Shown: positions 25,711 through 34,145 of the stretch, piece by piece
Layout of the letters: every line of letters starts with the position of its first letter
Numbering within the stretch: position 1 is the first letter of the stretch
Assembly (NCBI GenBank): GCA_945917765.1
Contig: CAMEHU010000015.1
Span: forward strand, 1 to 39,788
Reading direction: 5' to 3'
Length of the DNA: 39,788 nt
DNA from: an uncultured Lachnospiraceae bacterium
Lineage (GTDB): Bacteria; Bacillota; Clostridia; TANB77; CAG-508
The notes under the pieces: generated by a model
The model's database searches: none
Seen by the model: the letters and a program-made list of their open reading frames with translations, nothing else
Told to the model about the DNA's origin: nothing
Translations under genes and position numbers: made by a program

Positions 25711-26961
25711 TTATTTTTCAAATTCACTAGTATTTTCCTTATCAATGTCCTTACCTTTATCTTTATCCTTATCTATATATTTCTCCCAAAATGGTGTACT
25801 ATTATCATTATTGTGAATCTTAAATTTTTCATCAAATTCCTTTATATCCATACATTCCAAACTTTCTCCATCTTTTTTAGGAAATAAATAAATATTATCT
25901 CTTAATTCTTCTTCTCCAGAATGGAAAATCAAAATTGGTTTTTCGCATTTTATATCGTCTTTTTTGTAAACACATCTGTAATCGAATTTACCAATTTCTA
26001 ATCTACTTATACATGGACCTAGAATATCCATGAATTCGCAAGTATGATAACATTCTTTTCTAAAATTTTCTCCATTTTCATCGTATAATCCACTAAAAAA
26101 GGCTTCTAATTTATCTTTTTTGTTTTGCAGATTTCTATTATCATTTACTTTATCTACTAATTTCATTATTGGAACTGGAAATTTTCCATCTTTTCCTGCA
26201 ATGCCAATGCTTGTATATATTTCCCTCAATTCTTGTTCTGATATGCTTAATACGTTTTCTGGTGGTTTTTCAGCTAAATGCTCTGGTGCTGTAAGCTCAT
26301 TATAATCTTTTCCAAAATACATCGGTTTTCCTTTAAACAATCCTAAAAATAAATCCCAGGTAGGATCAGTTATAATATTTCCTTCTTCAGTTTTAACACA
26401 TAAATAAGTATGATTTTTAGCATTTATTGCTTCGCTATCAATACCTAATCTGCTTAAAATTGACATATTTGCAAATGTAATACCATCACACACTCCCAAA
26501 CCATTTGATAGAACTGATGGTGTATTCCTTAAATTTTCCTCATTTTTTGCATCATTATATTGCTTTGCAAAATTCCAATCCGGATAATATGATACAATTT
26601 CCCCCATTTTATAATGAACATATGCTACCTTTTGCTTTGTACTCCATTCAGGATTTACCTCACTTAAAATAGTATCAATTATTTCTTCACTTTTTAAAAA
26701 TTCATTTTTATTTGGAATATTTATTCTTCCTTTATCAATATTTTTTATACATACATTATCATCACATTCTTTTACTAATTTTTTTAATCCTTCATAAAAC
26801 TTTTGGGAATTTTTAATATTAATTTTTATTAATGTAGGTGTATTCTCCATTTTTTTAACTTGCTCTATATATTCTTCAGGAGAATGTGTTAATTTAACAA
26901 ATGTACCGCTTTTTTCTCCTGTAAAATCAAGAACTTTCTCATTAGTAATATTCTCTATCAT
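25711..26961 (-). CDS. Transglutaminase-like protein (Cys-His-Asp triad)
   Basis: The 416-aa protein has a transglutaminase/protease-like core around residues 105-205: NGLGVCDGITFANM supplies Cys158, AKNHTYLCV gives His184, and ITDPTWDL gives Asp199, the order seen in bacterial transglutaminase-like hydrolases. No signal peptide or membrane helix is apparent, so the product may be cytosolic. The C-terminal half is unknown, and the tail is a low-complexity run of Lys/Asp (DKDKDKGKDIDKEN). It starts directly after the stop of the 66-aa gene (TAA then ATG), so the two are co-translated. Peptide cleavage or cross-linking is inferred from the triad only. Confidence 0.68.
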   Translation of the reverse strand: MIENITNEKVLDFTGEKSGTFVKLTHSPEEYIEQVKKMENTPTLIKINIKNSQKFYEGLKKLVKECDDNVCIKNIDKGRINIPNKNEFLKSEEIIDTILSEVNPEWSTKQKVAYVHYKMGEIVSYYPDWNFAKQYNDAKNEENLRNTPSVLSNGLGVCDGITFANMSILSRLGIDSEAINAKNHTYLCVKTEEGNIITDPTWDLFLGLFKGKPMYFGKDYNELTAPEHLAEKPPENVLSISEQELREIYTSIGIAGKDGKFPVPIMKLVDKVNDNRNLQNKKDKLEAFFSGLYDENGENFRKECYHTCEFMDILGPCISRLEIGKFDYRCVYKKDDIKCEKPILIFHSGEEELRDNIYLFPKKDGESLECMDIKEFDEKFKIHNNDNSTPFWEKYIDKDKDKGKDIDKENTSEFEK

Positions 26962-27162
26962 TTATACCATATCCTCCAAACGAACTTTTTTAATTTTATA
27001 TCCATTTCCTGCACAGATTTCTGGATCTGCTTGATAAATCAAATTTGCTCTAAAATCATTATTTTTAACAATATTTCTAGTTTGTGAAACCTCAGGTGCA
27101 GCAATATATTTTATCTTTTCTTTACCAAATAACCTTTTAATTAATCTTATAAAAAAATTCAT
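26962..27162 (-). CDS. 66-aa basic protein coupled to the transglutaminase-like gene
   Basis: The product starts MNFFIRLIKRLFGKEK, an amphipathic basic helix that could touch the membrane, followed by a polar region with one Cys. An in-frame ATG lies at 27177, but GAGGGGTG falls between it and 27162, making 27162 the better start. The stop abuts the next gene's ATG. Tight coupling suggests it works with, or is a substrate or anchor of, the transglutaminase-like protein (inference). Confidence 0.6.
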   Translation of the reverse strand: MNFFIRLIKRLFGKEKIKYIAAPEVSQTRNIVKNNDFRANLIYQADPEICAGNGYKIKKVRLEDMV

Positions 27163-27322
27163 AATTTCACCCCTCATTTGCTATACTTATATTATAAATC
27201 AACTATCAATTTTAAGTCAAATATTTTTAATAAAAACACTAGACTTATATAAAAAATTTTGATATTATATTGTCATACAAAAAGATAAAACTATTTTATA
27301 GTTAAATTAGGAGGTCTAGTAT

Positions 27323-27631
27323 ATGAAAAAAATATTGAAATTATTTATGATATTAGTTATTATGATAGCATTTTCAATGAATTTAACTGTATTTGCAGTT
27401 GAAACTCCTGAACAATCAAACGAAAATGAAGCTGTAGCTTCAGCACAAGTTGATGAAGTTCAGACAACAACTACTGCTAATAATTCAGTAACAAACAAAG
27501 AATCAGTTAATGTAAAAACTGTTCAGAACGAAAATGAATTAGAATTATCTGATATTTTAAATATTTTATTAATTGCAATTGGTGTTGTAATTATTTTATT
27601 AGCAATTGCTATTTTTATAAAATTAAAATAA
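27323..27631 (+). CDS. Small surface protein with signal peptide and C-terminal helix
   Basis: The 102-aa protein has a signal peptide ending near FAVET (residue ~27), a Thr/Asn/Glu-rich exposed stretch (28-70) and a C-terminal membrane helix (about 74-98, ILLIAIGVVIILLAIAIF). It lacks an LPXTG motif. The expected topology is outside N-terminal part anchored by the last helix. AGGAGG lies before the ATG. It is a single gene with its own terminator at 27650. Function is unknown; the gene at 27781 has a similar plan. Confidence 0.72.
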   Translation: MKKILKLFMILVIMIAFSMNLTVFAVETPEQSNENEAVASAQVDEVQTTTTANNSVTNKESVNVKTVQNENELELSDILNILLIAIGVVIILLAIAIFIKLK

Positions 27632-27649
27632 AATTTAATACATATTCTT

Positions 27650-27685
27650 ACAAGAAGTTTTAAAATTATACTTAAAACTTCTTGT
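27650..27685 (+). terminator. Intrinsic terminator
   Basis: ACAAGAAGTTTTAA pairs perfectly with TTAAAACTTCTTGT, followed by a T-run, 18 bases after the stop of the small surface protein. Confidence 0.9.
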
Positions 27686-27780
27686 TTTTTATTTTTTTGA
27701 ATATTTTACATTTTATTAACAATACTATTATTAAATACATTTTATTTGTATTATTTTATAAATCTAATAAGGAGGAAAAA

Positions 27781-28311
27781 ATGAAAAAGAGTATATTTAT
27801 AATTTCTTTTATTATTATATCTTTACTTTTCTCGTATACTTTTGTTTTTGCAAATACAGATAATAGCAATAATAATGATGCAATTGATGCTATAAGAAAT
27901 ACAGTTGATAATGTTGAAGACAAAGCCGGAGATGCTGCAAATAGTACTGCTGGTGCAATTAAAGATGGTGCAAATGCAGTAAAAGACAAAACTGGTGAAA
28001 TGACAAATGACGCTAAAAATGGAATGCAAAATGCTGGAAATGATATAAAAAGTGGTGCAGAAAATATTGGGAATACAATGAATAATACTATGGATAACAA
28101 TACAGATAATAACGCAAATAACACTAGAAACAATACTGGAAATCAAAATAATAATGCATACACTGCAACTAGAACATCAACAGAAAACACAACAAATGAA
28201 ACTGGAAATTGGATGAACAGAGATATATGGACATGGATTATTGTTGGAATTATAACAATTGTAATTGTAGCACTTATATGGTACTATGCAAGTAGAAATA
28301 GTCATGAATAA
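27781..28311 (+). CDS. Secreted/anchored protein with LEA-like helical repeats
   Basis: The 176-aa protein has a signal peptide (about 1-25), a middle section of 11-residue-like amphipathic repeats (VEDKAGDAANS, IKDGANAVKDKTGE, MTNDAKNGMQNAGN, IKSGAENIGN) resembling LEA/apolipoprotein helices, an Asn/Thr-rich stretch and a C-terminal membrane helix (about 147-168) followed by a short basic tail. The open frame extends upstream to 27682, but GGAGG directly before 27781 fixes the start. The role is unknown; the repeats suggest a stress or desiccation-type or membrane-lining protein. Confidence 0.72.
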   Translation: MKKSIFIISFIIISLLFSYTFVFANTDNSNNNDAIDAIRNTVDNVEDKAGDAANSTAGAIKDGANAVKDKTGEMTNDAKNGMQNAGNDIKSGAENIGNTMNNTMDNNTDNNANNTRNNTGNQNNNAYTATRTSTENTTNETGNWMNRDIWTWIIVGIITIVIVALIWYYASRNSHE

Positions 28312-28342
28312 TATTATGATTTAACAATAATGAGATAAAATC

Positions 28343-28381
28343 AAAAGCCAACGTTAGCTTAGCTCGCTCACATTGGCTTTT
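28343..28381. terminator. Bidirectional terminator before smpB end
   Basis: AAAAGCCAA pairs with TTGGCTTTT, with an inner loop of 21 bases. It serves the convergent genes ending at 28311 (+) and 28398 (-). Confidence 0.75.
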
Positions 28382-28397
28382 AATTACCTTATTTCAA

Positions 28398-28847
28398 TTA
28401 CACTTTTGACTTCAATGCCTGCATAATTCTTCTTTCGGCATCTTTCTTTGCTAAATCTTCTCTTTTATCATACAGTTTTTTACCTTTTCCAATTCCTAAT
28501 TCTAATTTCACAATACTTCCTTTAAAATATAAACTTACCGGTACAAGAGTATATCCTTTTGTTTGTATTTTACCAATCAGTTTATTAATCTCTTTTTTAT
28601 TAAGCAAAAGCTTTCTATCTCTTAAAGGATCTTTATTAAATATATTCCCATGTTCATAAGGACTAATATGCATAGAATAAATATATACCTCGCCATTCTT
28701 TATTCCTGCATAGCTTTCCTTAAGATTAACCTTCCCCTGCCTAATAGATTTTATTTCTGTTCCTGTAAGCACAATACCAGCCTCGATTGTTTCCTCAATA
28801 TTATAATTATGTTTTGCCACTGGATTTTTTGCAATTAATTTATTCAT
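28398..28847 (-). CDS. smpB: SsrA-binding protein
   Basis: SmpB escorts tmRNA into stalled ribosomes for trans-translation. The 149-aa sequence has the family core [29 protein letters not shown] (in part), [22 protein letters not shown] and the basic C-terminal tail [12 protein letters not shown]. An in-frame ATG at 28859 would add MGVF; the start at 28847 (MNKLIAKN) gives the usual length, though neither has a strong ribosome binding site. No tmRNA gene is seen beside it, although ssrA often follows smpB. Confidence 0.95.
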   Translation of the reverse strand: MNKLIAKNPVAKHNYNIEETIEAGIVLTGTEIKSIRQGKVNLKESYAGIKNGEVYIYSMHISPYEHGNIFNKDPLRDRKLLLNKKEINKLIGKIQTKGYTLVPVSLYFKGSIVKLELGIGKGKKLYDKREDLAKKDAERRIMQALKSKV

Positions 28848-28947
28848 AAAAACACCCATTTCTTTGTCATTTTAAACCATTATAACACCACCAACAATTA
28901 ATATCAATAAAACAATAAAAAATATTTCTAAAGTTTAAACAGCCTAT

Positions 28948-29865
28948 TTAAACAAAAAAATTATCAAATTCCTTCATAAGATTCCTATACTTAATAAAAA
29001 AAACGCTTTCATCTCTTATCTCGCCCAAATTTTCCATGCCATTTATAATAACAAAACAGTTTTTAACATTAATTTCTTTTCCTTTCATGTCATCATCATC
29101 AACTCGAATATTAGAAAAAGCCATCTTCAAATCACTAATGCCTTCATTCAATTTTTCCCAATCTTGCATGCTTGCATATCTATAACATATTAATAGATTA
29201 TATTTACATTCTAAAATAACTTTTTTACTTTCATTGCCATTCGACTTTGTAAATTCAGGTAAATACTTATATAATTCTACCAAATTCTGAATAGCAGTAT
29301 CCTTATTATTTTCTTTAATTGCAACAGCAACTAAATCCATACTTTTTTCAAATTGATTAAGCAATTCAGTTGATACATCTATCTCCTGCAAATCTATTGA
29401 TATAATAGGCCATGAACTATATAAACTTTCAATCTTACTTCTTAATTCCTCCCAATTTATTTGCTTTTCATCTCCAATTATACTGTTTGCAGACATAGTA
29501 AAAATTTCTTCTTGCTCTGATTTCTCTTGTCCGCTTTGTTCTTGTCCCTCGCTTTGCTTTGAATTACTTCCTTCACTATCTCCACCACTTTCTTCTTTTT
29601 TTGAAGAGGTTTCTCCAGATTTTCCTTGTTCCTCACTTTTTGATGAACTATCCATTTTTATAGTCTTAACCATATATTTATCATAATTAATATTATTTAA
29701 TAAATTTATCATAGAAATCACTTCATGGTCTAAAAAAGAAATTTCACTATTTACCTTTTGACTTATAGAATTCTTATTTTTATTTAAACTATTACAGCCA
29801 CAAAAAGAAATTAATACACAAATATTTAGCGACATAATAAAAACTATCTTTAAAAACTTTTTCAA
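28948..29865 (-). CDS. Predicted lipoprotein with Ser/Glu-rich linker
   Basis: The 305-aa protein has a lipoprotein-type signal sequence ending in FCGC (lipid Cys near residue 24), then a helical segment, a low-complexity Ser/Glu/Gln/Gly stretch (about 72-120) and a helical, TPR-like C-terminal region (about 130-305). It would sit on the outer face of the membrane. AGGTG precedes the ATG weakly. It runs divergently from the 119-aa gene. No known family is recognised. Confidence 0.7.
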   Translation of the reverse strand: MKKFLKIVFIMSLNICVLISFCGCNSLNKNKNSISQKVNSEISFLDHEVISMINLLNNINYDKYMVKTIKMDSSSKSEEQGKSGETSSKKEESGGDSEGSNSKQSEGQEQSGQEKSEQEEIFTMSANSIIGDEKQINWEELRSKIESLYSSWPIISIDLQEIDVSTELLNQFEKSMDLVAVAIKENNKDTAIQNLVELYKYLPEFTKSNGNESKKVILECKYNLLICYRYASMQDWEKLNEGISDLKMAFSNIRVDDDDMKGKEINVKNCFVIINGMENLGEIRDESVFFIKYRNLMKEFDNFFV

Positions 29866-29972
29866 AAAATCACCTCTTTTTTATATTTCCCTAAAAATTA
29901 CCTTTTATTCTAATGTATATATATTTATAAAAATAAAATAATAATAAAAAGAAGATTTTTGGAGGAAAAAAT

Positions 29973-30332
29973 ATGCAAGCAATAGTACGTTTATATAGTG
30001 TTATTCCAGATGAAATAGAAAAATTTTTAATTCATTTTTTCGGAAATGAATTTATTAATATATCTGAATCAAGTAAATTGGTCGAAAATAGTGCTTCAAA
30101 AAGTGAAAAAAACAATTCTGAAAGTGAAAAAGCTTCTTCAACCAAACAATGGTGGCAAAAAGAATACCCTAATCCTATTGAAATTGTAGATATTATAGGT
30201 GCATATATTGAAAATATAGAAGATTATGATTTGACTATGTGGATTAGTATTGATAGTGGTGTTTTTATAAAAGTCACAAAAGAAAATGCTGATGAACTAA
30301 TTAGATATTTTTATGAAAGATTCCCATATTAA
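29973..30332 (+). CDS. 119-aa hypothetical protein
   Basis: The small acidic cytosolic protein starts MQAIVRLYSVIPDEIEKFL. It has a Ser/Glu/Lys-rich middle (34-58) and an ordered C-terminal half with WWQKEYPNPIEIVDIIGAYIEN and TMWISIDSGVFIKV. GGAGG lies before the ATG and a terminator follows. The N-terminal edge and Ser-rich linker recall small domain pairs, but the family is unknown to me. Confidence 0.65.
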   Translation: MQAIVRLYSVIPDEIEKFLIHFFGNEFINISESSKLVENSASKSEKNNSESEKASSTKQWWQKEYPNPIEIVDIIGAYIENIEDYDLTMWISIDSGVFIKVTKENADELIRYFYERFPY

Positions 30333-30335
30333 TAA

Positions 30336-30367
30336 AAAGGATTAAATTTATAAAAATTTAATCCTTT
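30336..30367. terminator. Terminator between the 119-aa gene and the zinc-ribbon gene
   Basis: AAAGGATTAAATTT pairs with AAATTTAATCCTTT around a 4-base loop, between convergent genes ending at 30332 and 30391. Confidence 0.8.
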
Positions 30368-30390
30368 AAAAGTTTAATTGTTACAGCTTT

Positions 30391-30927
30391 TTATTCTTGT
30401 GAAGAATTTGATTCTTCATTGTTAACTGTTTCTTGTTGTACTGTTTGAATATCAATTGGTTGTGCTTCAATTACTTCTTGACTATCTACTGGTGTTTCTG
30501 CTGTTTGTTCTACAGTAGCCTCTGATTGAGATTTTGCAACAACCTCTGGTGTAGAAACAATTTCCTCTTGTACAGCACCACATTTAGGACAGAATTTTGC
30601 AGTAATAGCAATTTCTGCAGCGCAAGTTTTACATAATCTTAAATCCTTTAATGCTAATATTTCCATTCTCATATCTTCAATATCTTTAGCATATGCATCA
30701 ATTTTTGAACATTCTTCAACTAATTCTGATTTTATATCAATGTTTTCTTCTCTAATATGTTTTTCATATACCTTTTTACCAATTTCTGCATAAATTTTTT
30801 CAATTTTGCTTTTTGCATCACTAATTGAAGATTTTAATTTCATTTCCCTTGTTAGTTTATTTGTTTTTTCTGCAGTGTTTCTGTATGTTTCACTTGCCTT
30901 TTTGCTTAAATCATCAAAAAATCCCAT
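30391..30927 (-). CDS. Coiled-coil protein with zinc ribbon
   Basis: The 178-aa protein has an N-terminal helix (MGFFDDLSKKASETYRNTAEK), a coiled coil (about 25-95), a zinc ribbon CKTC...CPKC (about 99-117) and a disordered acidic/Gln-rich tail. Proteins of this plan are common in clostridia next to housekeeping genes; the role is unknown. GGAGG lies before the ATG. It is downstream of gpsA on the same strand, 65 bases apart, and could share its transcript. Confidence 0.75.
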   Translation of the reverse strand: MGFFDDLSKKASETYRNTAEKTNKLTREMKLKSSISDAKSKIEKIYAEIGKKVYEKHIREENIDIKSELVEECSKIDAYAKDIEDMRMEILALKDLRLCKTCAAEIAITAKFCPKCGAVQEEIVSTPEVVAKSQSEATVEQTAETPVDSQEVIEAQPIDIQTVQQETVNNEESNSSQE

Positions 30928-30991
30928 AATATACCTCCATTTTATTATTATAATTATTTTTATGAAAACTATTCAAAATTGTAAGCTTTTA

Positions 30992-31975
30992 TTATTCTGC
31001 CTTTTTTTCTCTATTCATTAACATTTTTACTGCGTCTTGTGGTTTTAAGTTATTATATAAAATGTCATAAACTGCATTAACAATAGGCATTTCAACATTA
31101 TATTTTTTTGCAAGTTCATATGCAACTTCAATATTATCAATACTTTCAATTGTCATACCAACTTCTTTTTTTGTTTCTTCTAGTGTTTTTCCAGCACCTA
31201 TTAATTTACCTGCTTTTCTATTTCTACTATGTTCACTTAAACATGTAACAATTAAATCACCAAGACCACTTAATCCATAGAAAGTATCTTTACTTCCTCC
31301 CATTGCTACACCTAATCTTGTAATTTCACCTAAACCTCTTGTTAATAAAGCTGCAAAGGAATTATCTCCTAATCCCATTTGAGCTGTTATTCCAGCGCAA
31401 AATGCTAAAATATTTTTTAATGCTCCACCTGCTTCAACACCTTTTATATCATTTGAAGTGTAAATTCTCATTTTATCACACATAAATGCATCTTGAATCA
31501 TTTTTTGAACATCATCATGTTCTGAAGCTATAACCATAGCTGTTTCTATCCCTATTGAAACCTCTTCAGCATGACTTGGTCCTGATAAAACACCGATTTT
31601 AGCGTTTGGAATTTCATCTTTTACAACTTCATCTAATGTTTCTAAAGAATCTTTTTCAAATCCTTTTGAACAAATGATAATTGGTTGATTTGTTACAAAT
31701 TGCTTATATTCTTTTACAATATTTCTTGTGAATTTTGATGGTGTTACATGTAATATAAAATCAGCATCTTTAATAGCTTGTTCATAACTTAATGTACAAC
31801 TTATACCTTCTGGTATTGTTACTTTTGGTAAAAACATACATTTCTTTTCATTATTAATTAAATCTGCTTCTTCTTTTGCAAAAGACCATATTCTAACTTC
31901 GTTACCTAATTTTGCTAAATGAATTCCTAAAGCTACTCCCCAGCTTCCACTTCCAATTATTGCTATTTTTTTCAT
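30992..31975 (-). CDS. gpsA: Glycerol-3-phosphate dehydrogenase [NAD(P)+]
   Basis: The enzyme reduces dihydroxyacetone phosphate to glycerol-3-phosphate, the first step of phospholipid synthesis. The 327-aa sequence has the Rossmann motif GSGSWGVALG, the conserved ICSKGFE, GPSHAEEV and catalytic-region KNILAFCAGI and GLGDLIVTC segments. It is the third gene of der-plsY-gpsA, a common Firmicute order that feeds glycerol-3-phosphate directly to PlsY. Confidence 0.97.
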   Translation of the reverse strand: MKKIAIIGSGSWGVALGIHLAKLGNEVRIWSFAKEEADLINNEKKCMFLPKVTIPEGISCTLSYEQAIKDADFILHVTPSKFTRNIVKEYKQFVTNQPIIICSKGFEKDSLETLDEVVKDEIPNAKIGVLSGPSHAEEVSIGIETAMVIASEHDDVQKMIQDAFMCDKMRIYTSNDIKGVEAGGALKNILAFCAGITAQMGLGDNSFAALLTRGLGEITRLGVAMGGSKDTFYGLSGLGDLIVTCLSEHSRNRKAGKLIGAGKTLEETKKEVGMTIESIDNIEVAYELAKKYNVEMPIVNAVYDILYNNLKPQDAVKMLMNREKKAE

Positions 31976-32018
31976 TTTTCTATCCTTTCTTTTGCTCTGT
32001 TATGAACAATTTTTTATT

Positions 32019-32657
32019 TTATTTAAAGCTTAGTCTATTTTCTGTTCCATTATATAATCTTTTTAAATTTGATCTATGATTAAATATTACTAATGCGGCC
32101 ATTGCAATTCCAAAGAAAATATAATTATATCCACTTGCTATATAATCATATTTATCAGGCGTAATAAATATTGTTAAAACTGGGAACAAAATTGCTGCCA
32201 TAATTGAACCTAATGAAACCATTCTTGTAAGTGCCATTACAACAAGTGCAAATACAAGACATATCCCCCCTATTAAAGGTTGAACTAATAGTAAAACACC
32301 TAATGATGTTGCTACACCTTTTCCACCTTTAAATCCGAAAAATACAGGAAATGTATGTCCAACTACTACGAAAAATCCGGCTAATTGTACTAAAATAGCT
32401 GTATTGGCATCACTTGCTATATTTCCTACAACATATTTTGCAATAAATATAGCAATAACACCTTTTAATACATCTAATAATAAAGTGAGTGCTGCTGCAC
32501 CTTTTCCAACACTTCTTAGCATATTGGTTGTTCCAGCATTTCCACTTCCTTTTTCTCTTACATCAAATCCAGCAATTTTTTTACTTAATATAACTGAAAA
32601 ATTTACACTTCCTATTGCATAAGCAATAACTGCCATTAAAATATATGTTGCTATCAT
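32019..32657 (-). CDS. plsY: Acyl-phosphate:glycerol-3-phosphate acyltransferase
   Basis: The 212-aa membrane enzyme acylates glycerol-3-phosphate from acyl phosphate. Its three conserved loops are visible: SGNAGTTNMLRSVGK, GHTFPVFFGFKGGKGVATSLG and FNHRSNLKRL near the C-terminus, with about five hydrophobic helices. GGAGG precedes the ATG. The gene lies between der and gpsA. Confidence 0.97.
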   Translation of the reverse strand: MIATYILMAVIAYAIGSVNFSVILSKKIAGFDVREKGSGNAGTTNMLRSVGKGAAALTLLLDVLKGVIAIFIAKYVVGNIASDANTAILVQLAGFFVVVGHTFPVFFGFKGGKGVATSLGVLLLVQPLIGGICLVFALVVMALTRMVSLGSIMAAILFPVLTIFITPDKYDYIASGYNYIFFGIAMAALVIFNHRSNLKRLYNGTENRLSFK

Positions 32658-32681
32658 ATATATTCCTCCTTTGTTTTATAA

Positions 32682-34007
32682 TTATTTTTCATCCTTCTTT
32701 TCTCTGACAATCATTCTAATTGGTGTTCCTGTTAAAACAAATTCTTTTCTCAATTGATTTATTAAATATCTTTCATATGAGAAATGAAATAATTGTTTAT
32801 CATTTACAAAAACAACAAATGTTGGTGGCTTTGTGCTCGCTTGTGTCATATAGAAAATTTTTAATCTTTTACCTTTATCTGTAGGTGGTTGAACTATTGC
32901 AATTGCTTCATTTAGAACCTGATTTAACACAGATGTAGATACCCTCATCGCATTTTGATCAGCTACAGTGTTTATTAATTCATATAATTTATTAACTCTT
33001 TGACCTGTTTTTGCTGATATAAAAATTATTGGTGCATATGATAAATATGATAATTTGTTGTAAATATCTTTTTTGTAATTATCAACAGTTTTATCATCTT
33101 TTTCATATTCATCCCACTTGTTTACAGCAATTATAACACCTTTTCCTGCTTCATGTGCTTCACCCGCAATTTTAGCATCTTGTTCTGTAACACCTTCATT
33201 TGCATCAATCATTAAAATACATACATCTGCTCTTTCTATTGCAAGCAATGTTCTCATAACGCTATATTTTTCAAGATTTTCAGTAACTTTGCTTTTTCTT
33301 CTAATTCCTGCTGTATCAATAAAAACATATTTACCAAACTCATTTTCAAATTCTGAGTCTATAGCATCACGAGTTGTTCCAGCTATATTGCTTACAATTA
33401 CTCTATTTTCACCTAAAATTTTATTTACTAATGAAGATTTTCCTACATTTGGTTTTCCAATAATTGCAACTTTTATAATTGTACTATCATCTTGTTCATT
33501 ATTATCTTTTGGAAGTTCTTCATAAATCGCATCTAAAACATCTCCAATCCCAATTGCATTTACAGCTGAAACAGGATATGGGTCACCTAAGCCTAAATTA
33601 TAAAATTCATATATATCATCTGATATTTTTCCATAATTATCAGCTTTGTTGCATGCTAAAACAATTGGTTTCTTAGATTTTCTAAGCATTAATGCAATTT
33701 CTTTATCAGCTTCTGTTACACCTTGTTTAAAATCTGTTACAAATAAAATAACATCTGCAATTGACACAGCCATATCAGCTTGTGTACGCATTTGAGAAAT
33801 AATTATATCTTCACTTTCAGGCTCTATTCCCCCTGTATCAATTAAAGTAAAATCTATTCCTCTCCAATTAGTATCTGCATATATTCTATCTCTAGTAACT
33901 CCTGGCGTATCTTCTACAATTGAAATTCTTTTTCCTACTATGTAATTAAAAAAAGTAGATTTTCCTACATTTGGCCTACCTACTATTGCTACTGTTGGTT
34001 TTCTCAT
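32682..34007 (-). CDS. der: Ribosome-assembly GTPase Der (EngA)
   Basis: The 441-aa protein has two tandem GTPase domains and a KH-like C-terminus. G1 motifs GRPNVGKST (about 9-17) and GKPNVGKSS (about 185), G3 DTGG and DTAG, and G4 NKAD and NKWD are all present. It acts in 50S subunit maturation. AGAGGTG precedes the ATG. It heads the der-plsY-gpsA run. Confidence 0.97.
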   Translation of the reverse strand: MRKPTVAIVGRPNVGKSTFFNYIVGKRISIVEDTPGVTRDRIYADTNWRGIDFTLIDTGGIEPESEDIIISQMRTQADMAVSIADVILFVTDFKQGVTEADKEIALMLRKSKKPIVLACNKADNYGKISDDIYEFYNLGLGDPYPVSAVNAIGIGDVLDAIYEELPKDNNEQDDSTIIKVAIIGKPNVGKSSLVNKILGENRVIVSNIAGTTRDAIDSEFENEFGKYVFIDTAGIRRKSKVTENLEKYSVMRTLLAIERADVCILMIDANEGVTEQDAKIAGEAHEAGKGVIIAVNKWDEYEKDDKTVDNYKKDIYNKLSYLSYAPIIFISAKTGQRVNKLYELINTVADQNAMRVSTSVLNQVLNEAIAIVQPPTDKGKRLKIFYMTQASTKPPTFVVFVNDKQLFHFSYERYLINQLRKEFVLTGTPIRMIVREKKDEK

Positions 34008-34073
34008 TTCTTCACCTCTTTTTTCGTTATATATTGTATACTATTTTTTACTTTAAGTCAAACATTTTTTAAA

Positions 34074-34102
34074 TTGACATAATTTTTTTATTATGGTATA
34101 AT
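34074..34102 (+). promoter_or_regulatory. Consensus sigma-A promoter for the PIN-like gene
   Basis: A perfect TTGACA (34074-34079) and TATAAT (34097-34102) are separated by 17 bases, about 44 bases before the PIN-like start at 34146. It predicts strong constitutive transcription. Confidence 0.85.
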
Positions 34103-34145
34103 GTCGATGTCTCTTATGAGAAATCTTAACAAGGAGGTTATAGCA

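Noticed and set aside
28312-28397. tmRNA gene next to smpB
   Set aside because: The gap is only 86 bases and holds a terminator; no tRNA-like ends or tag frame.
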